Under the pieces are notes generated by a model. That model had not been told where the DNA came from, made no database searches, and saw only the letters and a list, made by a program, of their open reading frames with translations. Source: Legionella drozanskii LLAP-1 (GTDB lineage Bacteria; Pseudomonadota; Gammaproteobacteria; Legionellales; Legionellaceae). From it: a stretch of 64,000 nucleotides of DNA. Below are positions 18,724 through 27,837 of this stretch, piece by piece (within the stretch, counting starts at the first letter, position 1; the number at the start of each line of letters is the position of its first letter). A program made the position numbers and the translations under genes. The stretch covers positions 22,655-86,654 of the forward strand of contig NZ_LNXY01000028.1 in NCBI RefSeq assembly GCF_001467585.1. The letters are read 5' to 3'.

Positions 18724-19806
18724 GTGGCAAGACCCACTCGCGTGCAAATTGATGAAAATGCACTCTTACATAATGTAAATAAAGTAAAACACTGTGCTCC
18801 GAATAGCAAAATTATTGCTATGGTCAAAGCGAATGCCTATGGTTGTGGTATTCCGGCTGTAGTTCCTGTGCTTGAGGGACAGATTGATGCTTTTGGTGTC
18901 GCTTGTTTGGAAGAAGCACTGGCTATCCGTGCTCTTGGTATACGTAGCGATTGTGTATTATTTCAAGGTGTGTTTAGCGCAGACGAACTCCATGTGGTTG
19001 CAGAACATCGCTTTCAATGCGTGATTCATCAATCTCATCAATTGCAATGGTTATTAAATACTCCACTAACGAACAAGATAAAAGTCTGGGTGAAGGTCAA
19101 TACGGGAATGCATCGTTTAGGTTTTGTTCCTAATGATATAAACGAGCTTATCACTGCGGTGAAAAATTGCCCCTGGGTTGATGATGATCTTGGCCTCATG
19201 ACCCATCTAGCTTGTGCGGATGAACCTGATCATCCCGCCAACCAAAATCAATTGCGAGCGTTTAAAGAACTCCATTTACCGCCAATTGAACTGACCAAAA
19301 GTATTGCTAATTCTGCGGCTATCTTGGCCTTGCCCGATACTCACGCGAATGTGGTTCGCCCGGGAATTATGCTTTATGGTGTATCGCCTTTTGCTAATCA
19401 AACGGGAAATGAATTAGGTTTACTCCCGGTTATGCGCTTTGTTTCAGCAATCAGTGCTATCCATTATTATCCAGCGCAAGCCCGTATTGGTTATGGCGGA
19501 ACTTGGCAAACCACTAAGCCCTCAGTGATTGGCGTAGTAGCAGCCGGTTATGGGGACGGTTATCCTCGTCATATTGCTCAAAATACCCCCGTATGGGTCA
19601 ATGGCTATCATGTCCCCATCGTGGGAAGGGTGTCTATGGATATGTTGACTGTCGATTTAACCGATTGTCCACAAGTCAATATTGGTGATCCAGTGGAGCT
19701 TTGGGGAAAATATATTCCTGTGGAAACGATAGCTTTGTCTGCCGGAACCATCGCTTACGAATTGCTTTGTCAATTTTCTCCGAGAGTGCGCCAGGATAAG
19801 CCTTGA
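18724..19806 (+). CDS. alr: alanine racemase
   Basis: PLP enzyme that supplies D-alanine for peptidoglycan. The 360-residue product starts with GTG one base after the dnaB stop, implying translational coupling. The PLP-binding Lys35 is in AMVKANAYG. The second catalytic base, Tyr, is in ARIGYGGTW (~257). [10 protein letters not shown] and [17 protein letters not shown] near the C-terminus are also family signatures. Length is typical (355-370). Confidence 0.97.
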   Translation: MARPTRVQIDENALLHNVNKVKHCAPNSKIIAMVKANAYGCGIPAVVPVLEGQIDAFGVACLEEALAIRALGIRSDCVLFQGVFSADELHVVAEHRFQCVIHQSHQLQWLLNTPLTNKIKVWVKVNTGMHRLGFVPNDINELITAVKNCPWVDDDLGLMTHLACADEPDHPANQNQLRAFKELHLPPIELTKSIANSAAILALPDTHANVVRPGIMLYGVSPFANQTGNELGLLPVMRFVSAISAIHYYPAQARIGYGGTWQTTKPSVIGVVAAGYGDGYPRHIAQNTPVWVNGYHVPIVGRVSMDMLTVDLTDCPQVNIGDPVELWGKYIPVETIALSAGTIAYELLCQFSPRVRQDKP

Positions 19807-19819
19807 TCTCTATCCTTTT

Positions 19820-19862
19820 TAGGCCTAGTGGTGCGATTTACAAACTAGGCCTATTTGATTTT
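19820..19862 (+). terminator. likely rho-independent terminator after alr
   Basis: A perfect 10-bp stem (TAGGCCTAGT at 19820-19829, ACTAGGCCTA at 19844-19853) with a 14-base loop is followed by TTTGATTTTC. It sits 14 bases after the alr stop. Confidence 0.65.
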
Positions 19863-19925
19863 CTCAACCTAGTGTTCAAGCAACTAATTAATTACGAAAA
19901 CAGTTTGGACGTACGCAACAGACCT

Positions 19926-21341
19926 CTAAGAAAGAACTATTTGGGAGTCAAGATGTATGTCACTATCTGTAGTGATCGCGGCTAATCGCGCTAGGCTGCT
20001 TGTAAATTGAATGCCAGTCCTAGCATCAATATAATTAAAATTACACTCAGGATTGAAAGCTTGCATGAGGTTATGAAGTTCAGTTATATATTGGGAAGAT
20101 CTAAGGTTAGTAGTACTTATAGCTTGATCATAAACAAACACCTGTTGCTTCGCTAAATCATGTTTCCACTTTGCGAATGATAATGCACTATGTTGATTAC
20201 TACTATCGATCAATATGACGAGCGGGAATTGTTTTAATTGATCCATTTCAAATGGTAAACTCAATCCAATATCAAATACTCCAATTGTTAATTCTCGTTC
20301 ATTAGCTGGGATTTTGTTTTTTTCATTTATCAAAAACTTTAATTCGTTATTAAGTATATTAATCGATCGTTCAGCATCGTCAGTAGCCGTTTCACTTTTT
20401 TGTAATTCAGCAAGAAAAGCCCAAAATTGTCTGCGAGTCTGGTCTATCTTTAATAGGCACACTAGATGATTGTTTATACTAAATCTATCAAAGTTAGAAT
20501 AAGTAATATTGAGCTCTTTTGCGCTGCCAAAATCTATTATTTCGAATTGTAATTTAGCAGGTACATACATGATGTTTTCAGAATGTGAATCATTGTGGGA
20601 TATATTATTTTGATGAAGATGTATTAATTTTTGTATTAAATCGATTGCAAGTTGAACTCTGGTAAATTTTGTAAAATATTGTATTTTCCCGGTAAAAAAA
20701 TCCTTGAGATTTATGCCATCAATATGATGAATCATAAACTCATGGACCATCTTACCTCTTGTTTTTGAATTTCGAAAAAAGGATAACTCTGTATGAGTTG
20801 TATTTGTTTCAACGACAAGTCCTAATTTACTCAGGGTTTTTACCTCATCTTCGCCATGAAAGGATTCTAGCTTTTTTACAATCCATTTTCCTGTTTGAAG
20901 ATCTTGTACATATTTAATATTATTGTGTCTAGACAATTTATTATCTGATTGCTTGGGTCTACAATAAATCGCGAATAGCTCTCCATTTTTCACCAAGATA
21001 TTGTACTTGCATTGAGTATCCTTTTTGCAGTTTAATCCTTCCTTTAACTCGATTGCTTTCAATCGTTCGATTTCGATTAGTGGAAGTAACATGCCTTGTT
21101 CATCTATATCAGCTGCATCTATCATGGACGGAATGCAGGGGATTGATATAACAGAGCATTCGTCGGGTCGGGGATTGAAGAATGATTGTAACTCGCGTGT
21201 GCCCTGTTCTGATTTGAATTTCATCTTACCTCGATGCATACATTTTATACGATTGACAAATCCGGTGTCCGTGCGTGGATTAAAAAGAAACTTATTGTAT
21301 TTTAAAGTGTCTTTTGTGTCAAAGAGATTGGTTAGGTACAT
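19926..21341 (-). CDS. protein-kinase-like protein with HND catalytic loop; effector candidate
   Basis: A 471-residue soluble protein. Kinase-fold motifs are readable: KWIVKKLES (~152-160, candidate beta3 Lys), then HNDSHSEN at 249-256 in the catalytic-loop position (HRDxxxxN with Arg replaced by Asn) and IIDFGSA with DFG at 270-272. The catalytic Asp and Asn and the DFG Asp are present, so phosphotransfer is possible. The loop also resembles small-molecule kinases of the aminoglycoside phosphotransferase/choline kinase type. The last ~180 residues match nothing I recognise. The start is uncertain: the first ATG has little Shine-Dalgarno, and Met35 or Met40 are alternatives. It stands alone, convergent to dnaB-alr. 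Confidence 0.7.
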   Translation of the reverse strand: MYLTNLFDTKDTLKYNKFLFNPRTDTGFVNRIKCMHRGKMKFKSEQGTRELQSFFNPRPDECSVISIPCIPSMIDAADIDEQGMLLPLIEIERLKAIELKEGLNCKKDTQCKYNILVKNGELFAIYCRPKQSDNKLSRHNNIKYVQDLQTGKWIVKKLESFHGEDEVKTLSKLGLVVETNTTHTELSFFRNSKTRGKMVHEFMIHHIDGINLKDFFTGKIQYFTKFTRVQLAIDLIQKLIHLHQNNISHNDSHSENIMYVPAKLQFEIIDFGSAKELNITYSNFDRFSINNHLVCLLKIDQTRRQFWAFLAELQKSETATDDAERSINILNNELKFLINEKNKIPANERELTIGVFDIGLSLPFEMDQLKQFPLVILIDSSNQHSALSFAKWKHDLAKQQVFVYDQAISTTNLRSSQYITELHNLMQAFNPECNFNYIDARTGIQFTSSLARLAAITTDSDIHLDSQIVLS

Positions 21342-21550
21342 CCGTAAATTTTGACCCGAGGGGGCCGCACACCTAATCGCGTATTAGTAGAATAATTTAA
21401 TTCAACCGTGGAATAATAAATGGTTTCAAGGATGGGATAGGGACGAATATATCGAATGGACTAGCCCTAATACCTGAAGTATGGATAATATCTAGACGTG
21501 ATGGTAGAATGGCAACCGGATTTATGAACCATTACACAGGTGAATTTAAA

Positions 21551-22003
21551 ATGAGAAAAATAGTTTTGGTGTCATCACTTTCTCTCTCAGTCTTACTTAC
21601 AAGCTGTGCTCAAGTCACAAATGAAGACGTAGGTACCGTGACCGGAGGGGTCGTTGGAGGTCTTTTAGGCAGCCAATTTGGTGGTGGTTCAGGGAAATTT
21701 GCTGCAGCTGCCGGTGGTGCGTTAATTGGCGCTTACCTTGGTGGTAATATCGGTCGTACTATGGACCGTCTTGACCGTTTAGAAATGCAGAAGGCGCTTG
21801 AAACTGCGCCAACAGGTCGTGCTGTCGGGTGGTCAAACCCAGATACCGGTAATCGTTATACCGTACAGCCTACCAGAACTTATTACACTAACGCACAACC
21901 CTGTCGTGAATATATCACCAAAGCAATTATTGGTGGTAAGTCGCAACAAATTTATGGAAAAGCTTGTCGTCAAGCAGATGGCTCATGGAGAGTGGTAGGA
22001 TAA
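21551..22003 (+). CDS. 17-kDa surface-antigen-type glycine-zipper lipoprotein
   Basis: A 150-residue outer-membrane lipoprotein. I choose the ATG at 21551 (AGGTGAA upstream) because it gives the signal MRKIVLVSSLSLSVLLTSC with a lipobox LLTSC; an upstream in-frame start at 21509 would add 14 residues before the signal. After the Cys comes the glycine-zipper domain (GTVTGGVVGGLLGSQFGGG, AAAGGALIGAYLGGNIG) and then a C-terminal part with CREYITKAIIGGKSQQIYGKAC, typical of the Rickettsia 17-kDa antigen family. Role: envelope integrity; exact function unknown. Confidence 0.88.
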   Translation: MRKIVLVSSLSLSVLLTSCAQVTNEDVGTVTGGVVGGLLGSQFGGGSGKFAAAAGGALIGAYLGGNIGRTMDRLDRLEMQKALETAPTGRAVGWSNPDTGNRYTVQPTRTYYTNAQPCREYITKAIIGGKSQQIYGKACRQADGSWRVVG

Positions 22004-22221
22004 GATTTTAGTTTGAGCTTGGTTTTTCTGGGTGAAGAATTCTTCATCCAGATATTTTGAATAATATAAAATCTACCTAAAAAAATAATTAAAGATTGCG
22101 CCTAATACAGCGCTTCAAAATCAAGTTGTTCTTATCCTCTTAATAATTGTGCCTAATTCTTAATAGTTTCTTAAGAAAATATTGTTAATATGGCGCACAA
22201 ATCCCGATGAGAGGATGATTT

Positions 22222-24537
22222 ATGAAGTTTATACAATTAGCTTCCGAACTGATCGCTGGTTATGATTTATTACCTGCGCTCATCCGTTCGAACTTTGAGA
22301 AAAGCGACGCTGGTCTACTTTTTTCTGCTGCTATTACTGAGGCAGAAGGCGTTATCGCTGAGCTGGAAAAACAAAGAGATGACAGCTGGATATGGAAGGC
22401 CTATTATCAAAAGCAAATTGATGAGGCAATAAAAACACTAGCGGGCAAGGCGTTGACGCCGGATGTTACTAATTCTGAAGAATATAATGACCTAATCCAC
22501 CAAATCATTTTAAAAGTCCTTCCTACTGTTTATCCCGACATTAAATTTTTAACTGCTGAGGAGCAACTTCAGGTTGCAAGTGCTAAGTTCTCAACCTCTT
22601 TGCAAAGTAAATATATTTCAGCTAATAACGACGTTAAATTCTACCAAAATCCCTTAATTCCTCATTCTGGTGATCAGCTGTTTTATAATGTAGTGGAAGG
22701 CTATAGAGATTCGATAGTTGCAAAATGGCATGACCACTTAGCAGCGGATGAGAACATGTCTCTCATACGAACCCGAATTGCGGAAGGGAAAGGATTTGAG
22801 CGTTCTAGAGCACTAGGTGTTTTTTTCCCCTTTCTCAGGGATCCTAGTTTGGCTAATCCTACTTTGCCCGCCGACCAACTGTATAACGCTTATCAAGCGG
22901 AAATTGAGACAGCAGAAGAAGAGCATCGAGCACCTAACACAGAAAAAATAGAAGAAGAGTTCTTAACTCAGTTATTATTTCATCAGCTACAAGCGAAAGC
23001 CGGTCAGTATATCGATGCGTTACAAATTAACTCTCACAATATCCTCGATGAGTTTAACCAGACTCAAGCTAATTTTCTTGCTAACAAAATTCTTGACGCC
23101 TTTAATAACGGCGAAACCTTAGAGATGCATGATTGGCTTGATGATTACCAGGTTGAGTTAAGTAGTTATATACGAAAAAAGATCGAATTAATTGATGGCA
23201 AAATATGGCCTTCTCCCAATCTAGATTTAGCAGGGCTAACTGAGCCTTTATCTGCTCTTTGGAATAATTGGGTTACTAACGGTTCAGCTGAGTTTGCTGC
23301 AAAAGTAGGAGAGGCACACTATTTTGTACAATACATGGGCGGTGCTTCACAAAATGATAACCCATTTTTTTGGGGGCTCGATGCCTATAACTTATTGCGT
23401 AATAAAGACGAAATTGTGGAAACAAAAAATACTTTATTTAATTTATTAATAAAGCCATTTAAGCCACTGATTCAAGAATATCAAGAGATTGCTAAATATG
23501 AGAAAAGTTTTTTAAAGCAAATTGTAAGAACAGTAATGCCACTATTGATCATAGCTGCTTTGCTTGTTTTAGTTGGTATGTTATTAACTCCTTTCGGTCT
23601 TCCCGAGTTAGCATTTATAGTTATCGCTATACCGACTCTATTTATTGGACTTGCTTTAGCGACTAAATATGTAACCTTTAAAAATAGCCTCACTCTATCA
23701 TTGCGCCAATGGTGGTATGGCGGACCTTTTGAAATTCCTGAACTTCAAGTCAGTGACAGAATGATATGTGTTTTTGCTGATAAAGAAAGACTTGATGCGG
23801 CTCAGACTGACCAAGAAAGAGCGGAGTTGCTTGAAGAATTTCGACCAAGAGCTGAAAAAATTAGATCAATCTACATTGAAGAAATGCAGAAATGTAATGA
23901 AAATGAGGCTTATTTTGCTCAACATGAAGTAGGGTTAACTCAAGAAGAGATTCAAGCAAGAAAAGATAATCTTAAAAAAATATACGCCTTAGGCTTCGAA
24001 TGGTATGACATTCATAGTAATACTAATCTTGGAATTGATGTTGTAAAAGCAGTGGCAGCAAAACGTTTATGTACGATAGCTAATAACGACTATCGATTGT
24101 TGCAAGATTATCTTAAAGATTCTGAGGGTGCTTTAATTGATGAGGCTATAAATAATTTAGCCGCCAATTTGAAAACTACTTTATTGCCTCCCATTGATCC
24201 ATCTGCTGGGCCAGAAATGGGAGATGATGAGGAAGATCGCACTGTCTTTAACCATGGTAGAGCGCCTCAAGTCAGTCTTGTGGCGGTAAGAGCCCCCCTA
24301 GTTGCTGCTAGTCAAGCTGATGATATAGCTGCAGAAAGACGTCCCTCTAGCGAAGACGCTCGTTCTGCCTCAGCCCAGCAACCATCGGGTACAAGTCCGT
24401 TTAGGCTTTTTTCGCTAAAATGTGCACAAAAAAATAACAAGATTAAGGAAGTTAGCAACGCATTAGAGGAAATAGGCCATGAAGTTAAAATGACGGATCC
24501 CTCAAGTTCAAGTTCGCCGGTTATAGGTCTAATGTAG
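22222..24537 (+). CDS. large protein of unknown function with central membrane hairpin
   Basis: I do not recognise a family. The 771-residue product has no signal peptide. Residues 1-430 are predominantly helical and acidic. Two adjacent hydrophobic segments at ~437-455 and ~460-482 (LLIIAALLVLVGMLLTPFG, AFIVIAIPTLFIGLALA) form a membrane hairpin, and a second helical region follows to ~650. The final ~120 residues are Ser/Pro/Ala-rich and probably disordered, ending SSSSSPVIGLM. GAGAGGATG precedes the ATG. This architecture (soluble helical arms around an internal hairpin, disordered tail) is common among Legionella effectors that insert in host membranes; that assignment is inference. Monocistronic. 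Confidence 0.7.
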   Translation: MKFIQLASELIAGYDLLPALIRSNFEKSDAGLLFSAAITEAEGVIAELEKQRDDSWIWKAYYQKQIDEAIKTLAGKALTPDVTNSEEYNDLIHQIILKVLPTVYPDIKFLTAEEQLQVASAKFSTSLQSKYISANNDVKFYQNPLIPHSGDQLFYNVVEGYRDSIVAKWHDHLAADENMSLIRTRIAEGKGFERSRALGVFFPFLRDPSLANPTLPADQLYNAYQAEIETAEEEHRAPNTEKIEEEFLTQLLFHQLQAKAGQYIDALQINSHNILDEFNQTQANFLANKILDAFNNGETLEMHDWLDDYQVELSSYIRKKIELIDGKIWPSPNLDLAGLTEPLSALWNNWVTNGSAEFAAKVGEAHYFVQYMGGASQNDNPFFWGLDAYNLLRNKDEIVETKNTLFNLLIKPFKPLIQEYQEIAKYEKSFLKQIVRTVMPLLIIAALLVLVGMLLTPFGLPELAFIVIAIPTLFIGLALATKYVTFKNSLTLSLRQWWYGGPFEIPELQVSDRMICVFADKERLDAAQTDQERAELLEEFRPRAEKIRSIYIEEMQKCNENEAYFAQHEVGLTQEEIQARKDNLKKIYALGFEWYDIHSNTNLGIDVVKAVAAKRLCTIANNDYRLLQDYLKDSEGALIDEAINNLAANLKTTLLPPIDPSAGPEMGDDEEDRTVFNHGRAPQVSLVAVRAPLVAASQADDIAAERRPSSEDARSASAQQPSGTSPFRLFSLKCAQKNNKIKEVSNALEEIGHEVKMTDPSSSSSPVIGLM

Positions 24538-24686
24538 TCTTTTTCAGAACAAGCCCGGACCATGAGCTACTATTATTTGTGCTATATTTAAAGCAGTGGT
24601 TCTGTTCATTTTATGATCAGAAACCACTTGTCTTTGCAGAAATATCCGAGACTTAGCATCTTGAGAAAAGTTATCCAGGAGGAAGT

Positions 24687-25121
24687 ATGGCCCACTTAAT
24701 TTATTCAGCTTTGTCGGAGCCTAGACGTCCTATCGTTTACGTGAGTCCTAAGACTACCGTTTCTCAATGCATTAAGCTGATGATCAAAGAAAACATTGGT
24801 GCTGTTGTTGTGCTTGAAAGAAATAATCTAATTGGTATGGTAACCGAGCGTGATATTGTAAGATCTTGTTTATATCGTGATTTGGATCCGCTTAAAACTA
24901 CAGTAGCAGATGTTGCTTTTTCTAATATTAGTGTGTTGAATCTTTTCGATCCCATCGAAAAGGCGATGGAAACAATTACTGAAACGAAGCGACGTCATGT
25001 TTTAATCGAGGAAAATGGAAAGCTTGTTGCTATACTATCAATTGGTGACTTACTTTTTCATTTACTTGAAGATAAAATCCGAGTTATCGAGCAGCTTGAA
25101 AATTATATCCATACCTATTAA
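24687..25121 (+). CDS. two-CBS-domain protein
   Basis: A 144-residue cytoplasmic protein consisting of a Bateman pair: CBS1 at ~12-62 (VSPKTTVSQCIKLM ... GMVTERDIVRS) and CBS2 at ~75-130 (FDPIEKAMETITETKRRHVLI ... LSIGDL). Such stand-alone pairs bind adenosine nucleotides and sense energy state. The Shine-Dalgarno CCAGGAGGAAGT is very strong, suggesting high expression. The redox-like gene pair follows ~120 bases downstream on the same strand. Confidence 0.9.
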   Translation: MAHLIYSALSEPRRPIVYVSPKTTVSQCIKLMIKENIGAVVVLERNNLIGMVTERDIVRSCLYRDLDPLKTTVADVAFSNISVLNLFDPIEKAMETITETKRRHVLIEENGKLVAILSIGDLLFHLLEDKIRVIEQLENYIHTY

Positions 25122-25161
25122 CAGGGAGAGCTTCAAAGCTATCGCTATGTAGTATCTTATG

Positions 25162-25180
25162 TATTGCTTCATAAGCAATA
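25162..25180 (+). other. small hairpin after the CBS gene
   Basis: TATTGCTT and AAGCAATA form a perfect 8-bp stem with a 3-base loop, 41 bases after the CBS stop. No T-run follows, so it is only a weak terminator candidate. Confidence 0.35.
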
Positions 25181-25243
25181 GTGATTCCTATAATTGATCG
25201 TAAACTGTATAGTAAATAAATCAGGATATAGGGATACAAAAAT

Positions 25244-26434
25244 ATGCAAGTTTTGTTAAAAAATACGTTGGTTGTTTTTCTCTTGTTCTTTTCTATTCTT
25301 GGCTGGAGTGAAGATTTATCTTCATGGTTTAGTAAAGGAGAAAATAATCAAATTAAACTGCGAGTTGATTTATTTTTATCCTCTACTTGCCCGCATTGCC
25401 AAAAAGCGGATGCTTTCTTTCATAGTATCGAATCCCAGAAACCTTGGCTTGATGTTCATCGTTATATTATAAACCAAGATAAAGCTGCCTTAGACACTTT
25501 TCACCAAGAGTTAAAACAACTTAATATTGACGATTATGCTGTTCCCGCTGTCTTTTTTTGCAATTCACGCTGGGTTGGTTTTGATGACACGGGAGTTGCG
25601 GGACAAAATTTATTACGTGGCCTGAATTACTGCTATCACCAAATTAGTCAAAAGGGAAGTCTGGAGCCTGAAACGGTTAGTTTATTAGGGCAGTTATCTA
25701 ATGCGAGTTGGTTTGATGCCAATATATCTAGCAAGCCATCCCTAGCGCTCTTTACCCTCACAATGGCTTTAACTGACGCATTTAGTCCCTGCTCACTTTT
25801 TTGTTTCTTCGCCTTATTTTCTTTTCTCTGGTTGCATAAAGAACTCAAAGAAATGATTGGCTTTACGATTTTGTTTTTATTAGCTTTAATGATTGTTCAT
25901 CATTTTCAACAAGATCACACCATCTTTTTCTATCAAATTCTCAATTCATTGCGTATTTTTGCTCTGTTAATAGGTTTGGGTTTAATCGCTTATTTGGTAA
26001 TTATTTATTCGAGAGGGAGCAGTGCTCATCCTAATTTTGCAATTCCGGTTTTGGTTTTTTTAACGGCTGCTATGACTCAAGCTTATCAACAAAATTGCAT
26101 TCCTAATTTCGGTTTAGTGTATCAACAATGGCTGGATTCTCAAGGATTGACAACGTTTCAAGGTGAAATTGTTGAGATAATCTATCATTTTATTTACGTT
26201 ATCCCCTTGGCTATTTTTGCAGCTTTATTTATCTATTTCCGTGAGCATAAAATACTACAAAAATTTGATCTGCTTTTAACGCATACCTCATGGTTTTTAT
26301 TACTCATAATTGGCGTTTTTCTTATTCTTTTGCCCGAGGGACTCTCCTCTTTTATTCTGTCATTGGGAGCACTTGGTTTATCGCTGTTAACTGGATGGTT
26401 AACGATAAGAAAATCTTCTCGGTTAGAGCGATGA
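25244..26434 (+). CDS. thioredoxin-fold protein fused to DsbD/CcdA-like membrane domain
   Basis: A 396-residue envelope protein. An N-terminal signal peptide or anchor (residues 4-21) precedes a thioredoxin-like domain with a CPHC active site at 49-52 and a cis-Pro in YAVPAVFF (Pro101). From ~167 on there are about six membrane segments; the first carries TDAFSPCSLF (Pro-Cys at 182-183), which resembles the PC motif of the DsbD/CcdA electron-transfer domain. The second transmembrane Cys expected for DsbD is not obvious; the other candidate is QNC in the latter half. The order (thioredoxin first, membrane domain second) is unlike classical DsbD, which is alpha-beta-gamma. Likely moves reducing equivalents across the inner membrane. 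Overlaps the CDGSH gene by 4 bases. Confidence 0.75.
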   Translation: MQVLLKNTLVVFLLFFSILGWSEDLSSWFSKGENNQIKLRVDLFLSSTCPHCQKADAFFHSIESQKPWLDVHRYIINQDKAALDTFHQELKQLNIDDYAVPAVFFCNSRWVGFDDTGVAGQNLLRGLNYCYHQISQKGSLEPETVSLLGQLSNASWFDANISSKPSLALFTLTMALTDAFSPCSLFCFFALFSFLWLHKELKEMIGFTILFLLALMIVHHFQQDHTIFFYQILNSLRIFALLIGLGLIAYLVIIYSRGSSAHPNFAIPVLVFLTAAMTQAYQQNCIPNFGLVYQQWLDSQGLTTFQGEIVEIIYHFIYVIPLAIFAALFIYFREHKILQKFDLLLTHTSWFLLLIIGVFLILLPEGLSSFILSLGALGLSLLTGWLTIRKSSRLER

Positions 26435-26700
26435 AAAATAAAAATTCACCATCTGATTTTTTTCCAGTTGCTTATGATGTTGAAGAAGGCAAAAACTATT
26501 ATTGGTGTAGTTGTGGGAAAAGCAGAACTCAGCCTCTTTGCGATCGCAGCGATTGTGGGAGTAAAGCGGTGGCCTACCATGCTGAGCTCACTGAAACAGT
26601 TTTTTTTTGTGGTTGCAAACTAACAAAGGATCCCCCCTTATGCGACGGCTCACATGCCCAGCTTCTTTTTGACTATTTAAAGAATAAATCAAAGAAATAA
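26431..26700 (+). CDS. CDGSH iron-sulfur protein with two motifs, the first degenerate
   Basis: An 89-residue protein of the mitoNEET-type CDGSH family. The ATG at 26431 overlaps the preceding stop as ATGA, a typical coupled start; a longer reading frame from 26290 would overlap the membrane protein by 145 bases and is unlikely. The C-terminal motif is canonical (CGC-x-LTKDPPL-CDGSH, 60-75). The N-terminal motif has the three Cys (26, 28, 37) but reads CDRSDC, so Asp replaces the His ligand. Such proteins bind a redox-active, labile 2Fe-2S cluster. Coupling to a thiol-redox membrane protein and proximity to lipA suggest a role in Fe-S or redox transfer; that is inference. Confidence 0.88.
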   Translation: MKNKNSPSDFFPVAYDVEEGKNYYWCSCGKSRTQPLCDRSDCGSKAVAYHAELTETVFFCGCKLTKDPPLCDGSHAQLLFDYLKNKSKK

Positions 26701-26840
26701 TTCGCAGGTTAATGGTGTTGTTACATCTAGGATGGGCCAAGTGCAACAACACTAGAAGAATTGCTGGTTTTTTTTGAATTAACTTGATCTCGCCTGGCTG
26801 ATTTGGGATTATCAGTGCATCAAGTAATATCGGTGCTACC

Positions 26841-27824
26841 ATGAGTAAATTAATAGATATTCCAGTAGTGATTGAAAGCGGACGCAAATACAAAACTACA
26901 CAGGGTGTGATTGCAATTAAAGACGGTGTAAAATCAACCGAATCTCCCTCCGAACGTTTACCAAAACCAAAATGGCTGCGCATAGTCAATCAGACAACGC
27001 CCGCATACAGCAAAGTCAAAGAGCAAGTGACCAAGCATCGATTGGCAACTGTTTGCGAGGAAGCCAAATGCCCTAATATTGCCGAATGTTGGTCGCATGG
27101 CACTGCTACCATTATGCTTATGGGCGCAGTATGTACACGAGCCTGTCGCTTTTGTTCGGTAGATACCGGCAATCCTCACGGTTGGTTGGATGCTCAAGAA
27201 CCGGAAAATACGGCTAACACTGTTGCTTTAATGAACTTGGATTATGTGGTCCTAACTTCGGTGAATCGCGATGATTTACCCGATGGTGGCGCTAAGCATT
27301 ACGCAGATACGGTTCTCGCAATTAAAGCTCGATGTCCAAACACCAAAGTAGAGGCATTAACGCCCGATTTTCAAGGTGTAGAGAAAGATGTTGCTACGCT
27401 TTTAGACAGCGGTGTCGATGTTTTTGCCCAAAATGTAGAAACCGTTGAACGCTTGACTCATCCCGTACGTGATAATCGCGCAGGCTATTGGCAAACATTG
27501 AATGTTTTAGCGTTTGCTAAACGCTACCGTCCGGATGTGTTAACCAAAACAAGTTTAATGTTGGGGCTGGGTGAAAGCGATGAGGAAATCATTAAAACTA
27601 TGGATGAACTAAGGGCTCAAAATGTTGATATTTTGACTTTGGGACAATATCTCCAGCCGACCAAAAATCACCTCCCTGTTGCACGTTATGTAACGCCAGA
27701 AACTTTTGTTGAATTACGTGAAATTGGCTTACAAAAAGGCTTTTTTGAAGTAGCATCTGGTCCATTAGTACGTTCTAGTTATCGTGCTGATCGGGTTTTC
27801 AAGCGAGATAATTTAGGTTTGTAA
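26841..27824 (+). CDS. lipA: lipoyl synthase
   Basis: Radical-SAM enzyme that inserts two sulfur atoms into octanoyl-protein to make lipoate. The 327-residue product has the auxiliary cluster motif [12 protein letters not shown] and the radical-SAM motif CTRACRFC, then the conserved C-terminal RSSYRAD. Length fits the family (320-330). It is 140 bases downstream of the CDGSH gene and 13 bases upstream of manC. lipB is not in the window. Confidence 0.97.
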   Translation: MSKLIDIPVVIESGRKYKTTQGVIAIKDGVKSTESPSERLPKPKWLRIVNQTTPAYSKVKEQVTKHRLATVCEEAKCPNIAECWSHGTATIMLMGAVCTRACRFCSVDTGNPHGWLDAQEPENTANTVALMNLDYVVLTSVNRDDLPDGGAKHYADTVLAIKARCPNTKVEALTPDFQGVEKDVATLLDSGVDVFAQNVETVERLTHPVRDNRAGYWQTLNVLAFAKRYRPDVLTKTSLMLGLGESDEEIIKTMDELRAQNVDILTLGQYLQPTKNHLPVARYVTPETFVELREIGLQKGFFEVASGPLVRSSYRADRVFKRDNLGL

Positions 27825-27837
27825 AGGAAAATAATCA

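Noticed and set aside
18543-18827. 94-codon minus-strand frame opposite the dnaB-alr junction
   Set aside because: It overlaps two certain genes and encodes no recognisable pattern.
19803-19985. 60-codon plus-strand frame after alr
   Set aside because: It contains the alr terminator hairpin and overlaps the end of the kinase-like gene; no RBS and no recognisable protein pattern.
26715-26752. GTGTTGTT...AACAACAC inverted repeat between the CDGSH gene and lipA as a terminator
   Set aside because: Only 8 bp with a 22-base loop and no adjacent T-run; too weak to list as a feature.
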